From Rhodocyclaceae bacterium UBA5602 (GTDB taxonomy: Bacteria > Pseudomonadota > Gammaproteobacteria > Burkholderiales > Rhodocyclaceae): a DNA stretch of 47,516 bases. The stretch is from assembly GCA_002424865.1 (NCBI GenBank), contig DILC01000022.1:9914-57429 (forward strand). Reading direction: 5' to 3'. Positions 7,812-16,943 of this stretch are shown in pieces. Within the stretch, counting starts at the first letter, position 1, and each line of letters opens with the position of its first letter. The notes beneath the pieces were generated by a model. The model saw nothing but the letters and a program-made list of their open reading frames with translations, was not told the origin of the DNA and made no database searches. A program made the translations under genes and the position numbers.

Positions 7812-9670
7812 GGTGCGCGGGCTCCTTGAAAATCAATCTGTTTGGGTTCTGGGCCTGGATTGTTTTTAAAGAAGTCCTGGTTTGGTAATTGACTGTGGAA
7901 GTTGCGATAGTCGCCATGGATGCTGGGGTCGCGAATGATCGTTGGTTTGATGAAAATGACCAGTTCTTTTTTGGTTGTGATGTCGTTGCGCGAGGTAAAT
8001 AGCATGCCAATGCCAGGCAGTTTGGATAGGCCGGGCACAGCATCGGTGCTGTTGCTGAGTTCATCGGACATCAAGCCGCCCATGACAGCGATTTCGCCAT
8101 CTGTGAGACGTAGCATGGACTCCATTTCGCGGGTCTGAATCTCGGGGATGAAACTGTCTATGGTGATGGATGGGTTAGGGTCTTTTTTGGTTTTTCCATC
8201 CCCAATCAGCTTGGAAATGCTGGGGCGAACGTTGAGCAAAATGTTGCCGTTGTCACTAATCTGGGGCGTGACGCTCATCACTAGCCCCACTGAGACTGAA
8301 TTCGGAGTGGTGGTCACCGTAGTGAGTGATGGTCCGCTGGATGAGGTGGTGGTATCGGCCTTGACCGTGAAATAAACAATATTGTCGACTACCTTTAACA
8401 TGGCGGTCTGGTTGTTGAGCACGCTGATTTTGGGGCTGGACAGAACTTTAACGTTGCCAAAGTTTTCCAATAGTGTCAGCGTGGCCGAAATGCCCAAACC
8501 CGGGGCGACATAATTCAGCAGGAAGGATGCGCCATTGGTTGAATTCACGGCCGGAAGGTTTTGGCTGGGTGAAAAGCCGGCTGTGCCCGGATTGCGTAAT
8601 GAGCGCAGGCTTTGCCAGTTGATGCCTTGGGTATAGGTGTCTTTCAAGCTGACTTCCGCGATGGTGGCTTCAATCATCACCTGGCGCCCGGCATTGCGGG
8701 TGACCAAATCAATGTATTCCTGAACTTTCTCATGCTGGCGTGCCGTGGCGCGCACCACAATCACGCCGGCTTCCGGATTGGCGATGACTGATGAGGCTTC
8801 GCGGAAGGTGGTGCGTTTAACCACCGTGGTGCCTTGTTGCTGCAGATTGGCTGGGTTGGGGCTGTTGGCGAGTGAGTTTGAGGCAGCGCTTTTGATCGTT
8901 GGCGAGGGCGGCGCGCCCGTACCGGTAGTCGATTGCTGGTCATGGTGTTCAGTCACGGTTTCGCTGGAGCCTTCCGGCAGGATTTTGTCGGTTTCGCGCA
9001 GGATGTCCTTGATGTTTTTTTCAATAGAGTCCCAGAAATTGTTTTTGGCTTTGCTGGTGACTGTCGTGGTCGAATTGTTTCCACTGGCACTATTGGCAAC
9101 GGTTCCAGCGGCGGCTGAGCTGGTGGAGGCAATTTGGGTATTAATGGACACTGTGCCGCTCACGTCACGCGACATGTTGACGTAATCCACCTTGTAGGTG
9201 TGCAGAAAAGGTGAATCGGGCATGACGATCAGATTTTGCCCGTCAATTTCCCAGCGCATATCGACTTGCTTGGCAATGCGCGTGAGGATTTGCTCCAGGG
9301 TTTGATCAATGGCATTGATGGTGACCAAGCCATTGATGCCAGGGTGGACATCGATATTCAGTTTGGCGTCGCGGGATAAGGCAAAAAGCAACTCCTGCGC
9401 AGCTATTTCACGCACGGAGACGGAATAGGTTTCCTTTTTTGCCTGCGCTCTCGGGCGAGGCAAGGTGATGGCGCTAGCAACGGGTGTCGGGATGCCGACA
9501 AGCGTTGTGTTGCCGGGTGTTGCGGCTTCTGCCTGGAGGTGGCTGCCAGGCACACTCATGGGCTGAATGCTGCTGCATGCTGCAGTGAACAGGGCCCCAA
9601 GCAGACTAAAGCCAGAGAGCGCTGATTTTTTTTGGTATGGGCGCAAAGGGGGCTCTAAGATTCTCCGCAT
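7808..9670 (-). CDS. mshL: MSHA outer-membrane secretin MshL
   Basis: A 620-residue secretin. The signal sequence ends in a lipobox (about residues 29-32, TAAC), so it should be an outer-membrane lipoprotein. An STN-like domain (about 85-150, with VREIAAQELLFALSRDAKLN) and a secretin N-domain (about 290-350, containing IANPEAGVIVVRATARQHEKV) precede the C-terminal beta-barrel domain (about 350-590), which contains the conserved GEIAVMGGLMSDE and GIGMLFTSRN stretches. The Ser/Thr/Asn-rich linker at about 190-285 is unusually long. It would form the pore through which the pilus leaves. It is preceded by an AT-rich gap that probably carries its promoter. Confidence 0.92.
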   Translation of the reverse strand: MRRILEPPLRPYQKKSALSGFSLLGALFTAACSSIQPMSVPGSHLQAEAATPGNTTLVGIPTPVASAITLPRPRAQAKKETYSVSVREIAAQELLFALSRDAKLNIDVHPGINGLVTINAIDQTLEQILTRIAKQVDMRWEIDGQNLIVMPDSPFLHTYKVDYVNMSRDVSGTVSINTQIASTSSAAAGTVANSASGNNSTTTVTSKAKNNFWDSIEKNIKDILRETDKILPEGSSETVTEHHDQQSTTGTGAPPSPTIKSAASNSLANSPNPANLQQQGTTVVKRTTFREASSVIANPEAGVIVVRATARQHEKVQEYIDLVTRNAGRQVMIEATIAEVSLKDTYTQGINWQSLRSLRNPGTAGFSPSQNLPAVNSTNGASFLLNYVAPGLGISATLTLLENFGNVKVLSSPKISVLNNQTAMLKVVDNIVYFTVKADTTTSSSGPSLTTVTTTPNSVSVGLVMSVTPQISDNGNILLNVRPSISKLIGDGKTKKDPNPSITIDSFIPEIQTREMESMLRLTDGEIAVMGGLMSDELSNSTDAVPGLSKLPGIGMLFTSRNDITTKKELVIFIKPTIIRDPSIHGDYRNFHSQLPNQDFFKNNPGPEPKQIDFQGARAP

Positions 9671-9812
9671 AGGGGCTTTCGGTGTTGGCTGTAGTTTAGT
9701 TGTTAAGCGCTATGGATCGATATTATCATCATACATCAGGTTATTTAATTAACTTAATGATTATATTGGTTAATGATTTTTAAGAAAGAGCATTTAAATG
9801 ATGCTTTCTTTT
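9671..9812. promoter_or_regulatory. AT-rich gap between mshM and mshL with a hairpin
   Basis: This 142-base gap is much richer in A and T than its surroundings. It includes an imperfect hairpin (about 9782-9810, AAGAAA...TTTCTT with a 2-base bulge) just after the mshM stop. It could attenuate mshM transcription and contain the mshL promoter. No convincing -35/-10 pair was found, so the function is inferred only from position and composition. Confidence 0.35.
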
Positions 9813-11198
9813 CTATTTGAGGCGAATGGCCTGGCGTGGATAGGGCTTGTTCTTTTTTAGCATCGTCGGCAGTTCGGTGATGGCATCGGCCGCCGCGGCA
9901 CGGGTCGGGTAGTCGCCGTAGATGATGCCGTAGCGAGGCTTGCCGCTGAGCGATGAAAAATACAGGTGGATGTTATCGAAGCCATTTTGCCTGGCGGCGT
10001 CTTTTAACAGGCGTTCTATTTCGCTTTTTTGTGTTGCATCGGTTGTCCAGATCTGGATAAACCAACGATCATCACTGACCTTTTTTAGCCAGTTTTCTCC
10101 GGCTTTGAGTCGAGACTGGGTTAACGGATAGGCAGACTGGGCAAAATTTTCTGCATGGTCGGCAGTGGGTGGATGGGCCATTGGCGCCGAAGATGTAGCT
10201 GATGGCACGCTGGCTGGTTTTATTTCCGGCCGTGTGGATTCAACACGTTGGGTAATTTCTGGAGTTTCTTCATGGGCTAGTTGTAATTTTGCTACCAACC
10301 AGATCGTGCCGATAAGAACAAGGCCGGCGGCGGCGAGTGCGAGCGTGCGCATGAGATAGGGCGGGATTTTTTTGTTCGCGTAAGTCGCCTGGCTGAATTC
10401 GCTGTCGCGAACGGCAGCACGGGCCTCCTTCGTGCCGACTTGATGGCTGCCGGTGACGTAAGCTGAGAGCAGGGCTTTGTCGGCAAGGATGTTGATCCTG
10501 CGGGTTAGGCCGCGCGAGGTTTGGGTGATGATTTTGATGGCAGCCGGGGTAAAAACGCTGGGGCCGCGATAGCCTGCGGCGCGTATGCGGAATTCAAGAT
10601 AGCTTGCAATATCGTTGCGAACCAACGGTTCCAGGCCGAAGTTATGGGTAATGCGCTCTTTGAGTTGGCGCATATCGGGGCGCGCCAGCACGTCATTTAA
10701 TTCCGGTTGGCCAAAAAGAACCAGTTGCAGCAGTTTGTGGCGGTTGGCCTCAAGATTCGATAACAGGCGAATTTCTTCCAGTGTTTCGGCTGGCATGGCA
10801 TGGGCTTCGTCAATGAGCACCACGACTTGGCGGCCTTCGCTGAAGGATTTGATCAAGTGTTCTTGCAAGGTGCGTAGAACCAGAGAAGTTCTGGCGTTGT
10901 CAGGCAAGGTCAGATTCAATTCGTCGGCAATGGCATACAGGATGTCCTCGCGCGACAGCGACGGGTTGGCCAGATAAATGAGGGTGATGTTGTCAGGCAA
11001 GCGCTCCATGAGCACACGGCATAACATCGTTTTGCCACTGCCGACTTCGCCGCTGACTTTGACTATTCCCTCGTCATGGGTGATGGTGTAAAGCAAGGCC
11101 TCCAGCGTTGCGCCGCGATTGGCGCCGGAGAAGAAAAAATCCGTGTGGGGGGTGATGCGAAAGGGCGCTTCGTTGAGTCCGAAGTGTTCGAGATACAT
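9813..11198 (-). CDS. mshM: MSHA biogenesis ATPase MshM (ExeA family) with SPOR domain
   Basis: A 461-residue protein. The N-terminal AAA ATPase domain of the GspA/ExeA family begins MYLEHFGLNEAPFRITP. It has Walker A (GEVGSGKT, about 50-57) and Walker B (VVLIDEAHAMP, about 125-135). A membrane helix (about 285-305) is followed by a low-complexity linker and a C-terminal SPOR-like domain (about 370-461, with RWFIQIWT and YGIIYGDYPTRAAA). ExeA/MshM proteins help assemble the secretin through peptidoglycan, and the SPOR domain would bind denuded glycan strands. It is the first pilus gene of the locus in transcription order. Confidence 0.9.
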   Translation of the reverse strand: MYLEHFGLNEAPFRITPHTDFFFSGANRGATLEALLYTITHDEGIVKVSGEVGSGKTMLCRVLMERLPDNITLIYLANPSLSREDILYAIADELNLTLPDNARTSLVLRTLQEHLIKSFSEGRQVVVLIDEAHAMPAETLEEIRLLSNLEANRHKLLQLVLFGQPELNDVLARPDMRQLKERITHNFGLEPLVRNDIASYLEFRIRAAGYRGPSVFTPAAIKIITQTSRGLTRRINILADKALLSAYVTGSHQVGTKEARAAVRDSEFSQATYANKKIPPYLMRTLALAAAGLVLIGTIWLVAKLQLAHEETPEITQRVESTRPEIKPASVPSATSSAPMAHPPTADHAENFAQSAYPLTQSRLKAGENWLKKVSDDRWFIQIWTTDATQKSEIERLLKDAARQNGFDNIHLYFSSLSGKPRYGIIYGDYPTRAAAADAITELPTMLKKNKPYPRQAIRLK

Positions 11199-11218
11199 GG
11201 CTTAAGTGTCCGATCGGG

Positions 11219-11923
11219 TCATGGCGCTGGGGCGTTTTGCGCGGCCGGGCGTATCAATATGCGGCTATATGGCGTCGTGCGATTGATGCCCAGGAGGCGT
11301 GCGGCCTGGCTTGGATTGTCGTTGGCGAGTTGGCGTGTCGCTTCAATGCAGGCTTTTTCGCGATATCGTAGCGTTGCATCAAGGCTGAACTCGTGTTGCG
11401 ATTTACTCTCTTGCAGGGCGTAAGTCACGCGCTCGGTTTGGATTGTTGGGGCAGTGGATGCCAGGCTCGGTGCACCCGCCATATCCAGCGCTCTCTCCAC
11501 GTCGCAGGATGGCAGTGTTTTTCCTGCATGTTTGGTGATCGGGCGAATGGCGATGTTGCGCAATTCGCGCACATTGCCGGGCGATGGATGGGCAAGCGGC
11601 TGTTCGATGGCCTGTTCGCCAAGTTTGAATGGGGCAAAGCCTGTTTGTTGGCTGTATAAATCAAGGAAGCATTCAATGGGCTGCAGGCGGTCGGTACCTA
11701 AGCTGCGCAAAGGCTGGGCGGTGGGCTGGCGCAACAGATCAATCGCATCACTACGACGGTCGGCGGTCAGGGCGGTATAGCCGCGGCCGAGAAAGTGGCT
11801 GAGTGTATCGGCGATGGGCGGGCCGTCATCGACAAGCAGAACCGTGAGGTGTTTTGGTGATGCAGTCATGGGTTGTTTATGGATGGGTTCATGCGCATCA
11901 TAGGCCAAAGGCATTTGCTTCAA
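11219..11923 (-). pseudogene. Internally deleted NtrC-type (sigma-54) response regulator
   Basis: A 234-codon open frame joins three remnants of an NtrC-family regulator. About residues 27-64 are the start of a receiver domain (VLLVDDGPPIADTL). About residues 80-120 are the end of an AAA+ domain, including SPGNVRELRN. About residues 195-225 are a Fis-type helix-turn-helix (NPSQAARLLGINRTT). The phosphoacceptor region, Walker A, the GAFTGA loop and Walker B are all absent, so roughly 200 residues are missing compared with a normal regulator of about 450. The frame stays open, so a DNA-binding-only product is possible, but it cannot activate sigma-54. An internal ATG at 11869 (MTASPKHL) is a more family-like start. 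It sits 20 bases upstream of mshM. Confidence 0.75.
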
Positions 11924-11970
11924 AGATCTAGGTGAATGGTGTTTTATCCACTTTTTCTGGCCTTAAGGCT

Positions 11971-11999
11971 TTAGCCTGCCTGCGCGACTCTGCTACAAT
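11971..11999 (+). promoter_or_regulatory. Candidate sigma-70 promoter of the mla operon
   Basis: A good -10 hexamer TACAAT (11994-11999) lies 17 bases after a weak -35 candidate TTAGCC (11971-11976), 47 bases upstream of the mlaF ATG. It is in the divergent gap between the decayed regulator and mlaF. The assignment is by eye only. Confidence 0.4.
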
Positions 12000-12046
12000 G
12001 ACCGGCTACAAATTGTCAGTTATTGCAATCCTCTTTCCATTTTTCT

Positions 12047-12865
12047 ATGTCACAAGAACCCCTTGTTAGAATCCGGGATCTCAATTTCGCCTACGATACG
12101 CGGACGATATTGAGTGGCATCAACATCACCATCCCGCGGGGGAAGGTGGTTGCCATTATGGGCAGTTCCGGTTGTGGCAAGACAACCACGTTGCGCCTGA
12201 TTGGCGGTCAGTTGAAGCCGACTTCCGGTGTGGTTAAGGTGGGCGGGCAGGTCGTGCATGAGATGGATGGCAAGCAGTTGTATGCCTTGCGCCGTCGCAT
12301 GGGCATGCTTTTTCAGTTTGGCGCTTTGTTTACCGATATGTCGGTGTATGACAATATCGCATTCCAGATGCGCGAGCACACCGACTTGACTGAGCCCATG
12401 ATCCGTGATCTGGTGCTCATGAAGCTGCATGCCGTGGGTTTGCGTGGCGCCCATAATCTGATGCCGGCTGAGTTGTCTGGCGGTATGGCGCGGCGGGTAG
12501 CCCTGGCCAGGGCTATTGCCTTGGATCCGATGCTCATTATGTATGACGAGCCATTTGCGGGCCTTGATCCAATCTCCTTGTCCATTGTTGGCGAGTTGAT
12601 CCGTAAATTGAATGATGCGTTGGGGGCGAGCAGTATTGTGGTGACTCACGATGTGCAGGAGTCATTGAAAATCGTCGATTATGTTTATTTTGTCTCTGAA
12701 GGCAAGGTGGTTGCCGAGGGTACGGCCGAAGAGATTAAAAACTCGAAAACCTCATATGTTCATCAATTTGTCTGGGGTGAGGCGGATGGTCCGGTGCCTT
12801 TCCATTATCCATCCCCCAGGGCGTATGGTGAGCAGCTGATGGATAATTTGATACGCCGTGCGTAG
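12047..12865 (+). CDS. mlaF: Phospholipid ABC transporter ATPase MlaF
   Basis: A 272-residue ABC ATPase. Walker A is GSSGCGKTT (about 40-48), the signature LSGGMARRVALARAIALDP, and Walker B LIMYDEPFAGLDP, followed by the VTHD switch His. The N-terminal start MSQEPLVRIRDLNFAYDTR is family-like. A TTG 24 bases upstream is possible but adds unrelated residues, and neither start has a strong ribosome-binding site. With MlaE, MlaD and MlaB it forms the inner-membrane complex that moves phospholipids between the membranes and keeps outer-leaflet lipid asymmetry. It is the first gene of the mla operon. Confidence 0.95.
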   Translation: MSQEPLVRIRDLNFAYDTRTILSGINITIPRGKVVAIMGSSGCGKTTTLRLIGGQLKPTSGVVKVGGQVVHEMDGKQLYALRRRMGMLFQFGALFTDMSVYDNIAFQMREHTDLTEPMIRDLVLMKLHAVGLRGAHNLMPAELSGGMARRVALARAIALDPMLIMYDEPFAGLDPISLSIVGELIRKLNDALGASSIVVTHDVQESLKIVDYVYFVSEGKVVAEGTAEEIKNSKTSYVHQFVWGEADGPVPFHYPSPRAYGEQLMDNLIRRA

Positions 12866-12875
12866 GGCAATGAGG

Positions 12876-13661
12876 ATGATTTCAAGAATTTTGCAAGGCT
12901 TGGGCAATTCTGTCACCAAGCGAATTTTCCGTTTGGGTTTTGCCGCACGGTTTTTTGTGGCCATTTTTATGCAGTCTGGAACGGCTTTCCGTCGTCTGCA
13001 CTTAACGTTGCGTGAGGTTTATTTCACGGGCGTCCTGTCTTTGATCATTATCCTGGTTTCGGGGCTTTTTGTTGGCATGGTGCTTGGTTTGCAGGGGTAT
13101 GACACCTTGCAGCGCTATGGCTCTACCGAGGCATTGGGGATTCTGGTGGCTTTGTCCCTTGTCCGGGAGTTGGGTCCCGTTGTTGCGGCGCTGCTTTTTG
13201 CCAGCCGGGCAGGCTCGGCGATCACTGCCGAGATTGGTTTGATGAAGGCTACCGAGCAATTATCCGCCATGGAGATGATGGCGGTGAATCCCATTGCCCG
13301 GGTGGTTGCGCCACGGTTCTGGGGTGGTGTGGTTTCCATGCCGCTTCTGGCGGCGCTGTTTTCGGCGATGGGTGTTTTGGGCGGTTACCTCGTGGGAGTG
13401 CAATTGATAGGCGTTGACGAGGGCTCGTTCTGGTCGCAAATGCAGTCTTCAGTGGATTTTCAGAAGGATATTCTCAATGGCGTGATCAAGAGTTTTGTCT
13501 TTGGCATTGTTATCAGCTGGGTGGCTGTGTTTGAGGGGTATGACGCTGATCCAACGGCCGAAGGTGTTTCTCGCGCCACTACGCGCACTGTTGTAACGTC
13601 GTCGTTGGCTATTTTGGCCGCTGACTTTATTCTTACCGCCTTCATGTTTACAGGGGCATGA
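12876..13661 (+). CDS. mlaE: Phospholipid ABC transporter permease MlaE
   Basis: A 261-residue permease of the MlaE family with about five hydrophobic segments and the family's conserved core LVRELGPVVAALLFASRAGSAITAE region, split here between about residues 90 and 125. The ATG at 12876 (MISRILQGLG) has TAGGG eight bases upstream. In-frame ATG 12870 and GTG 12858 are alternatives, the latter overlapping the mlaF stop. It sits between mlaF and mlaD with almost no spacing. Confidence 0.93.
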   Translation: MISRILQGLGNSVTKRIFRLGFAARFFVAIFMQSGTAFRRLHLTLREVYFTGVLSLIIILVSGLFVGMVLGLQGYDTLQRYGSTEALGILVALSLVRELGPVVAALLFASRAGSAITAEIGLMKATEQLSAMEMMAVNPIARVVAPRFWGGVVSMPLLAALFSAMGVLGGYLVGVQLIGVDEGSFWSQMQSSVDFQKDILNGVIKSFVFGIVISWVAVFEGYDADPTAEGVSRATTRTVVTSSLAILAADFILTAFMFTGA

Positions 13662-13662
13662 C

Positions 13663-14139
13663 ATGACTCGTACTACGATTGATCTTTGGGTTGGTTTTTT
13701 TGTTGCGCTTGGTTTGGCGGCGCTGCTTTTTTTGGCGTTGAAAGTGGGTAACCTAGCTGCCGCTAGCAATGGGGAAACCTATCTGCTGGAAGCGAAATTT
13801 GACAATATTGGTGGCCTTAAAGTGCGTGCGCCGGTAAAGAGCGCGGGCGTCGTCGTCGGACGCGTGGCGGAAATTCGGTTTGATCCGCAGGAGTACCAGG
13901 CAGTGGTGAAGATGCAGATTGATACTCGCTATCATTTTCCTCGTGATACGTTTATCACCATTAACACCTCTGGCCTGCTGGGGGAGCAGTACATTGGTTT
14001 TGATGCTGGGGGAGACTCTGAAATGTTGGCAGCTGGCGATGTGGTGAAAAAGACACAGTCGGCTGTTGTGCTGGAAAAATTGATCAGTCAATTTATGTTT
14101 AATAAGGCTTCCGAAGATACGGGTAGCAAGGCGCAGTAA
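13663..14139 (+). CDS. mlaD: MCE-domain lipid-binding protein MlaD
   Basis: A 158-residue protein. An N-terminal membrane anchor (about 7-28, DLWVGFFVALGLAALLFLAL) is followed by a single MCE domain (about 38-118) containing the family's IGGLKVRAPVKSAGVVVGRV stretch. A short C-terminal tail follows. MlaD forms a hexameric periplasmic ring on MlaFE that carries phospholipids. Its ATG starts one base after the mlaE stop. Confidence 0.95.
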   Translation: MTRTTIDLWVGFFVALGLAALLFLALKVGNLAAASNGETYLLEAKFDNIGGLKVRAPVKSAGVVVGRVAEIRFDPQEYQAVVKMQIDTRYHFPRDTFITINTSGLLGEQYIGFDAGGDSEMLAAGDVVKKTQSAVVLEKLISQFMFNKASEDTGSKAQ

Positions 14140-14159
14140 CTCTAATACAGGAAATAAAA

Positions 14160-14876
14160 ATGAAAACAATATCTGTGCGGTTTAAGTCGGGTGCAATGTT
14201 GCTTTTGACGGTGTTAGTCACCGCAGGTTGTGCCACCTCCAGTGGTAGTGAGAAAGATCCGTTGGAAGGCTATAACCGTGCAATGTTTGCATTCAATGAC
14301 GGGTTGGATAAAGTCATTCTCAAGCCAGTAGCCAAGGGCTATGATGCTGTATTGCCGACCCCCGTACGCACGGGTGTCACCAATTTCTTTGGCAACATTG
14401 CTGATCTCTTTATTGGTGTCAATAACTTGCTGCAGGGCAAGGTCTCTACAGGTGCAGGGGACTTGGGCCGTGTGGCGGTGAATACGACGGTTGGCCTGTT
14501 GGGCGTATTTGATGTCGCCTCGAGCATGGGTTTGGAAAAGCATGACGAGGACTTTGGTCAGACTTTTGGTCGCTGGGGTGTCGGTAGTGGTGCTTATTTT
14601 GTGGTACCGCTGTTTGGACCGCGCACCGTGCGGGATACCGCCGGTTTGGTGCTTGATGTGGCTGCCGATCCTGTTGGTTATATTGACCATATTCCAACCC
14701 GCAATACACTGCTTGCCGTCCGCGTGGTGAATGATCGGGCGGACTTGCTGCCAGCGGATAAGGTCATTGAAGAGGCTGCCCTGGATAAATACTCTTATGT
14801 GCGTGATGCCTATCTGCAGCATCGCCGTAGCGTGATTTACGATGGCAATCCGCCGCGTAAAGCAGAGTTTGAATAA
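14160..14876 (+). CDS. mlaA: Outer-membrane lipoprotein MlaA (VacJ)
   Basis: A 238-residue lipoprotein with a signal peptide ending in the lipobox VTAGC (Cys about residue 22). The VacJ signature follows: DPLEGYNRAMFAFNDGLDK, then PLFGPRTVRD and a Tyr-Val-Arg-Asp-Ala-Tyr motif near the end. MlaA is the outer-membrane doughnut that removes mislocalised phospholipid from the outer leaflet and hands it to MlaC. In E. coli mlaA lies apart from mlaFEDCB. Here it is inside the operon between mlaD and mlaC. Confidence 0.95.
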   Translation: MKTISVRFKSGAMLLLTVLVTAGCATSSGSEKDPLEGYNRAMFAFNDGLDKVILKPVAKGYDAVLPTPVRTGVTNFFGNIADLFIGVNNLLQGKVSTGAGDLGRVAVNTTVGLLGVFDVASSMGLEKHDEDFGQTFGRWGVGSGAYFVVPLFGPRTVRDTAGLVLDVAADPVGYIDHIPTRNTLLAVRVVNDRADLLPADKVIEEAALDKYSYVRDAYLQHRRSVIYDGNPPRKAEFE

Positions 14877-14921
14877 GCAATACTCCTTGTTTGCAATGGA
14901 TTTTTTATCTAGGATACAGTA

Positions 14922-15548
14922 ATGAAATATGCCATCAGCTTTATCATCGGCTCGATCATGTCTTGTGTTGCTACGGGTGTTGCAGCGAACAACTTGGCAC
15001 CCGATGAGCTTATTCGCACAGTTAGCGCTGATGTTGTCGAGATTGTCAAGGCTGACAAGGATATTCAGTCAGGTAACGCAAGAAAAGCAGCGGATCTGGT
15101 TGATAAAAAGGTCGCGCCGCATTTTGATTTTTTGCGCATGACGCGGTTAGCCTTGGGGCGTGACTGGCGTCAGGCGAGTCCGGTTCAACAAAAGGCTTTG
15201 GCCATTGAGTTTCAGACGCTGCTTGTGCGCACCTACTCCAAGGCATTGACGGAATATAAAAATCAAACCGTTGATGTAAAGCCGCTTGTGCTAAAAGCTG
15301 AAGATACGGATGTCAAAGTGCGCTCCGAGATTAAGCAGCCGGGCGCAAAGGCCATTCAGCTTGATTACTACTTGCAAAAGTCCGACACTGGCTGGAAGGT
15401 TTACGATATTGAAGTGGCAGGGATCAGTCTTGTCACCAATTACCGTGAGTCATTCGCAACTGAAGTGCGTAACTCAGGGATTGATGGCTTGATCAAGGTG
15501 CTGCAAACCAAGAATAAGTCCACTGAAACTGTAGCCGTCAAAAAATGA
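14922..15548 (+). CDS. mlaC: Periplasmic phospholipid carrier MlaC
   Basis: A 208-residue protein of the Ttg2D/MlaC family with a signal peptide (about 1-22, ISFIIGSIMSCVATGVAANN). Family-typical stretches are VAPHFDFLRMTRLALGRDW, then the YDIEVAGISLVTNYRESF segment near the end. It shuttles a phospholipid between MlaA and MlaFEDB. Its stop overlaps the mlaB start by four bases. Confidence 0.95.
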   Translation: MKYAISFIIGSIMSCVATGVAANNLAPDELIRTVSADVVEIVKADKDIQSGNARKAADLVDKKVAPHFDFLRMTRLALGRDWRQASPVQQKALAIEFQTLLVRTYSKALTEYKNQTVDVKPLVLKAEDTDVKVRSEIKQPGAKAIQLDYYLQKSDTGWKVYDIEVAGISLVTNYRESFATEVRNSGIDGLIKVLQTKNKSTETVAVKK

Positions 15549-15841
15549 TTCGTAATAGCCAAGGGCATCTGCAGGTGTCGGGTGAGGCAACGATTGCCAC
15601 TTCAGCGGCATTGTTGGCGGAAGGCGTTGCAGCCATGTTTGTGAAAGATCAGGCTCAAGAAGAAGTTGCGGTGTTTGACTTATCAGGCGTAACGAAAGTC
15701 GATTCTTCCATGCTGTCTGTTATTTTTGGTTGGATGAGGGCGGCTAAACAGCATGATCAGGCAATTCGGCTGCTAAATGTTCCGCAAAGCCTGATGAGTT
15801 TGGCTGCCGTTTATGCGGTGGCTGATTTGTTGCCCCAGTAG
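15545..15841 (+). CDS. mlaB: STAS-domain regulator MlaB
   Basis: A 98-residue stand-alone STAS domain with the family's DLSGVTKVDSSMLSVIFGW segment around the conserved Ser/Thr pair. In E. coli MlaB binds MlaF and is needed for stability and activity of the complex. It is the last gene of the operon and overlaps mlaC in an ATGA. Confidence 0.9.
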   Translation: MIRNSQGHLQVSGEATIATSAALLAEGVAAMFVKDQAQEEVAVFDLSGVTKVDSSMLSVIFGWMRAAKQHDQAIRLLNVPQSLMSLAAVYAVADLLPQ

Positions 15842-15880
15842 CTTTAGCCGTATTCGAGTCCATGGCAATGACAAGGCAAT

Positions 15881-15903
15881 AAAAACGCGATAAACGTTTT
15901 TTC
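15881..15903 (+). terminator. Probable weak terminator after mlaB
   Basis: A 7-bp stem AAAAACG/CGTTTTT with a 7-base loop, ending in a short T run, 40 bases after the mlaB stop. The stem is A/T-rich and weak. Confidence 0.45.
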
Positions 15904-16007
15904 TTGGCGATGGCTATCTTAAGTGTCATATACCCGCATTAGCCGTCCGGCGAGAGACTGTTGAGTTGTAACGCCAGACCTTTCTTTTATCTTTCCTGAA
16001 TTTTTCC

Positions 16008-16943
16008 GTGACTACAGCCGCCATTCGCGTTGAACAAATTTTTAAGCGCTTCGGCTCGGTTCAGGCACTCAATGGGGTTGATCTCACGGTTCACCAGGGC
16101 GAATTTTTTGGCCTGCTGGGACCCAATGGCGCAGGGAAAACAACGCTGATTTCAAGCCTTGCGGGTTTGACCAGGCCAGATGCGGGGCGTGTCGAGATCA
16201 TGGGGTACGATGTGCAAACCAATTATCGTATGGCACGCCGTCAGTTAGGCGTCGTGCCGCAAGAATTGGTGTTTGATCCTTTTTTTAGTGTCCGGGAAAC
16301 GCTGGAAATCCAGGCTGGCTACTATGGTATCGATCCTAGTCCCGCCAGGCGCGCATGGATTGATGAGATTCTCGAGGGGCTTGATTTAACCAGCAAGGCG
16401 GACGCCAACATGCGCACTTTATCGGGTGGCATGAAGCGCCGCGTGTTGGTGGCGCAAGCGCTCGTGCATCGGCCGCCGGTGATTGTGCTGGATGAGCCAA
16501 CTGCCGGGGTTGATGTTGAGTTGCGGCAATCGCTTTGGCAATTTGTGCGCCGCCTGAACCAGGAAGGCCATACGATTGTGTTGACAACACATTACCTGGA
16601 GGAGGCGGAGAATCTTTGCGGGCGTATTGCGATGCTCAAGGCTGGATGCCTTGTCGCGCTGGACACAACGCGCAATCTGTTGAGCCGTTTTTCATCGCAC
16701 ACGCTACGTTTGCGCACGATGGGTGATCAACCGGCGCAACTGGGCATGGTTCGGGAAGAAATAGCTGATAAGGAGAACCCTGAAGGCTGGTGGGTCGCGT
16801 CTTTTACCCGTTTCGACGAGATTGAGCCTTTGCTTTCAAGCCTTCGCCTTTCGGGTTGCGTGATTGACGAGCTTGAAATTGGCAAGCCGGATCTGGAAGA
16901 CGTGTTTGTCCGTGTCATGCAAGAGAAAGGCTGCGCGGTATGA
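16008..16943 (+). CDS. ABC transporter ATPase, YadG/DrrA type
   Basis: A 311-residue ABC ATPase with Walker A GPNGAGKTT, signature LSGGMKRRVLVAQALVH, Walker B VIVLDEPTAGVD and the switch segment TTHYLEEAE. The C-terminal extension of about 90 residues is typical of ABC-2-type exporters. The start is GTG (MTTAAIRVEQIFKRFG). It is coupled by a 4-base overlap to the permease that follows. YadG/YadH-type transporters have no firmly known substrate. Their location between mla and ibaG-murA suggests an envelope role, but that is inference. Confidence 0.88.
   Translation: MTTAAIRVEQIFKRFGSVQALNGVDLTVHQGEFFGLLGPNGAGKTTLISSLAGLTRPDAGRVEIMGYDVQTNYRMARRQLGVVPQELVFDPFFSVRETLEIQAGYYGIDPSPARRAWIDEILEGLDLTSKADANMRTLSGGMKRRVLVAQALVHRPPVIVLDEPTAGVDVELRQSLWQFVRRLNQEGHTIVLTTHYLEEAENLCGRIAMLKAGCLVALDTTRNLLSRFSSHTLRLRTMGDQPAQLGMVREEIADKENPEGWWVASFTRFDEIEPLLSSLRLSGCVIDELEIGKPDLEDVFVRVMQEKGCAV

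Noticed and set aside
11034..11056. Possible further copy of the 27-bp repeat within mshM
   Set aside because: Only scattered matches around GCCGACTT, and the bases encode the conserved Walker A region, which explains them.
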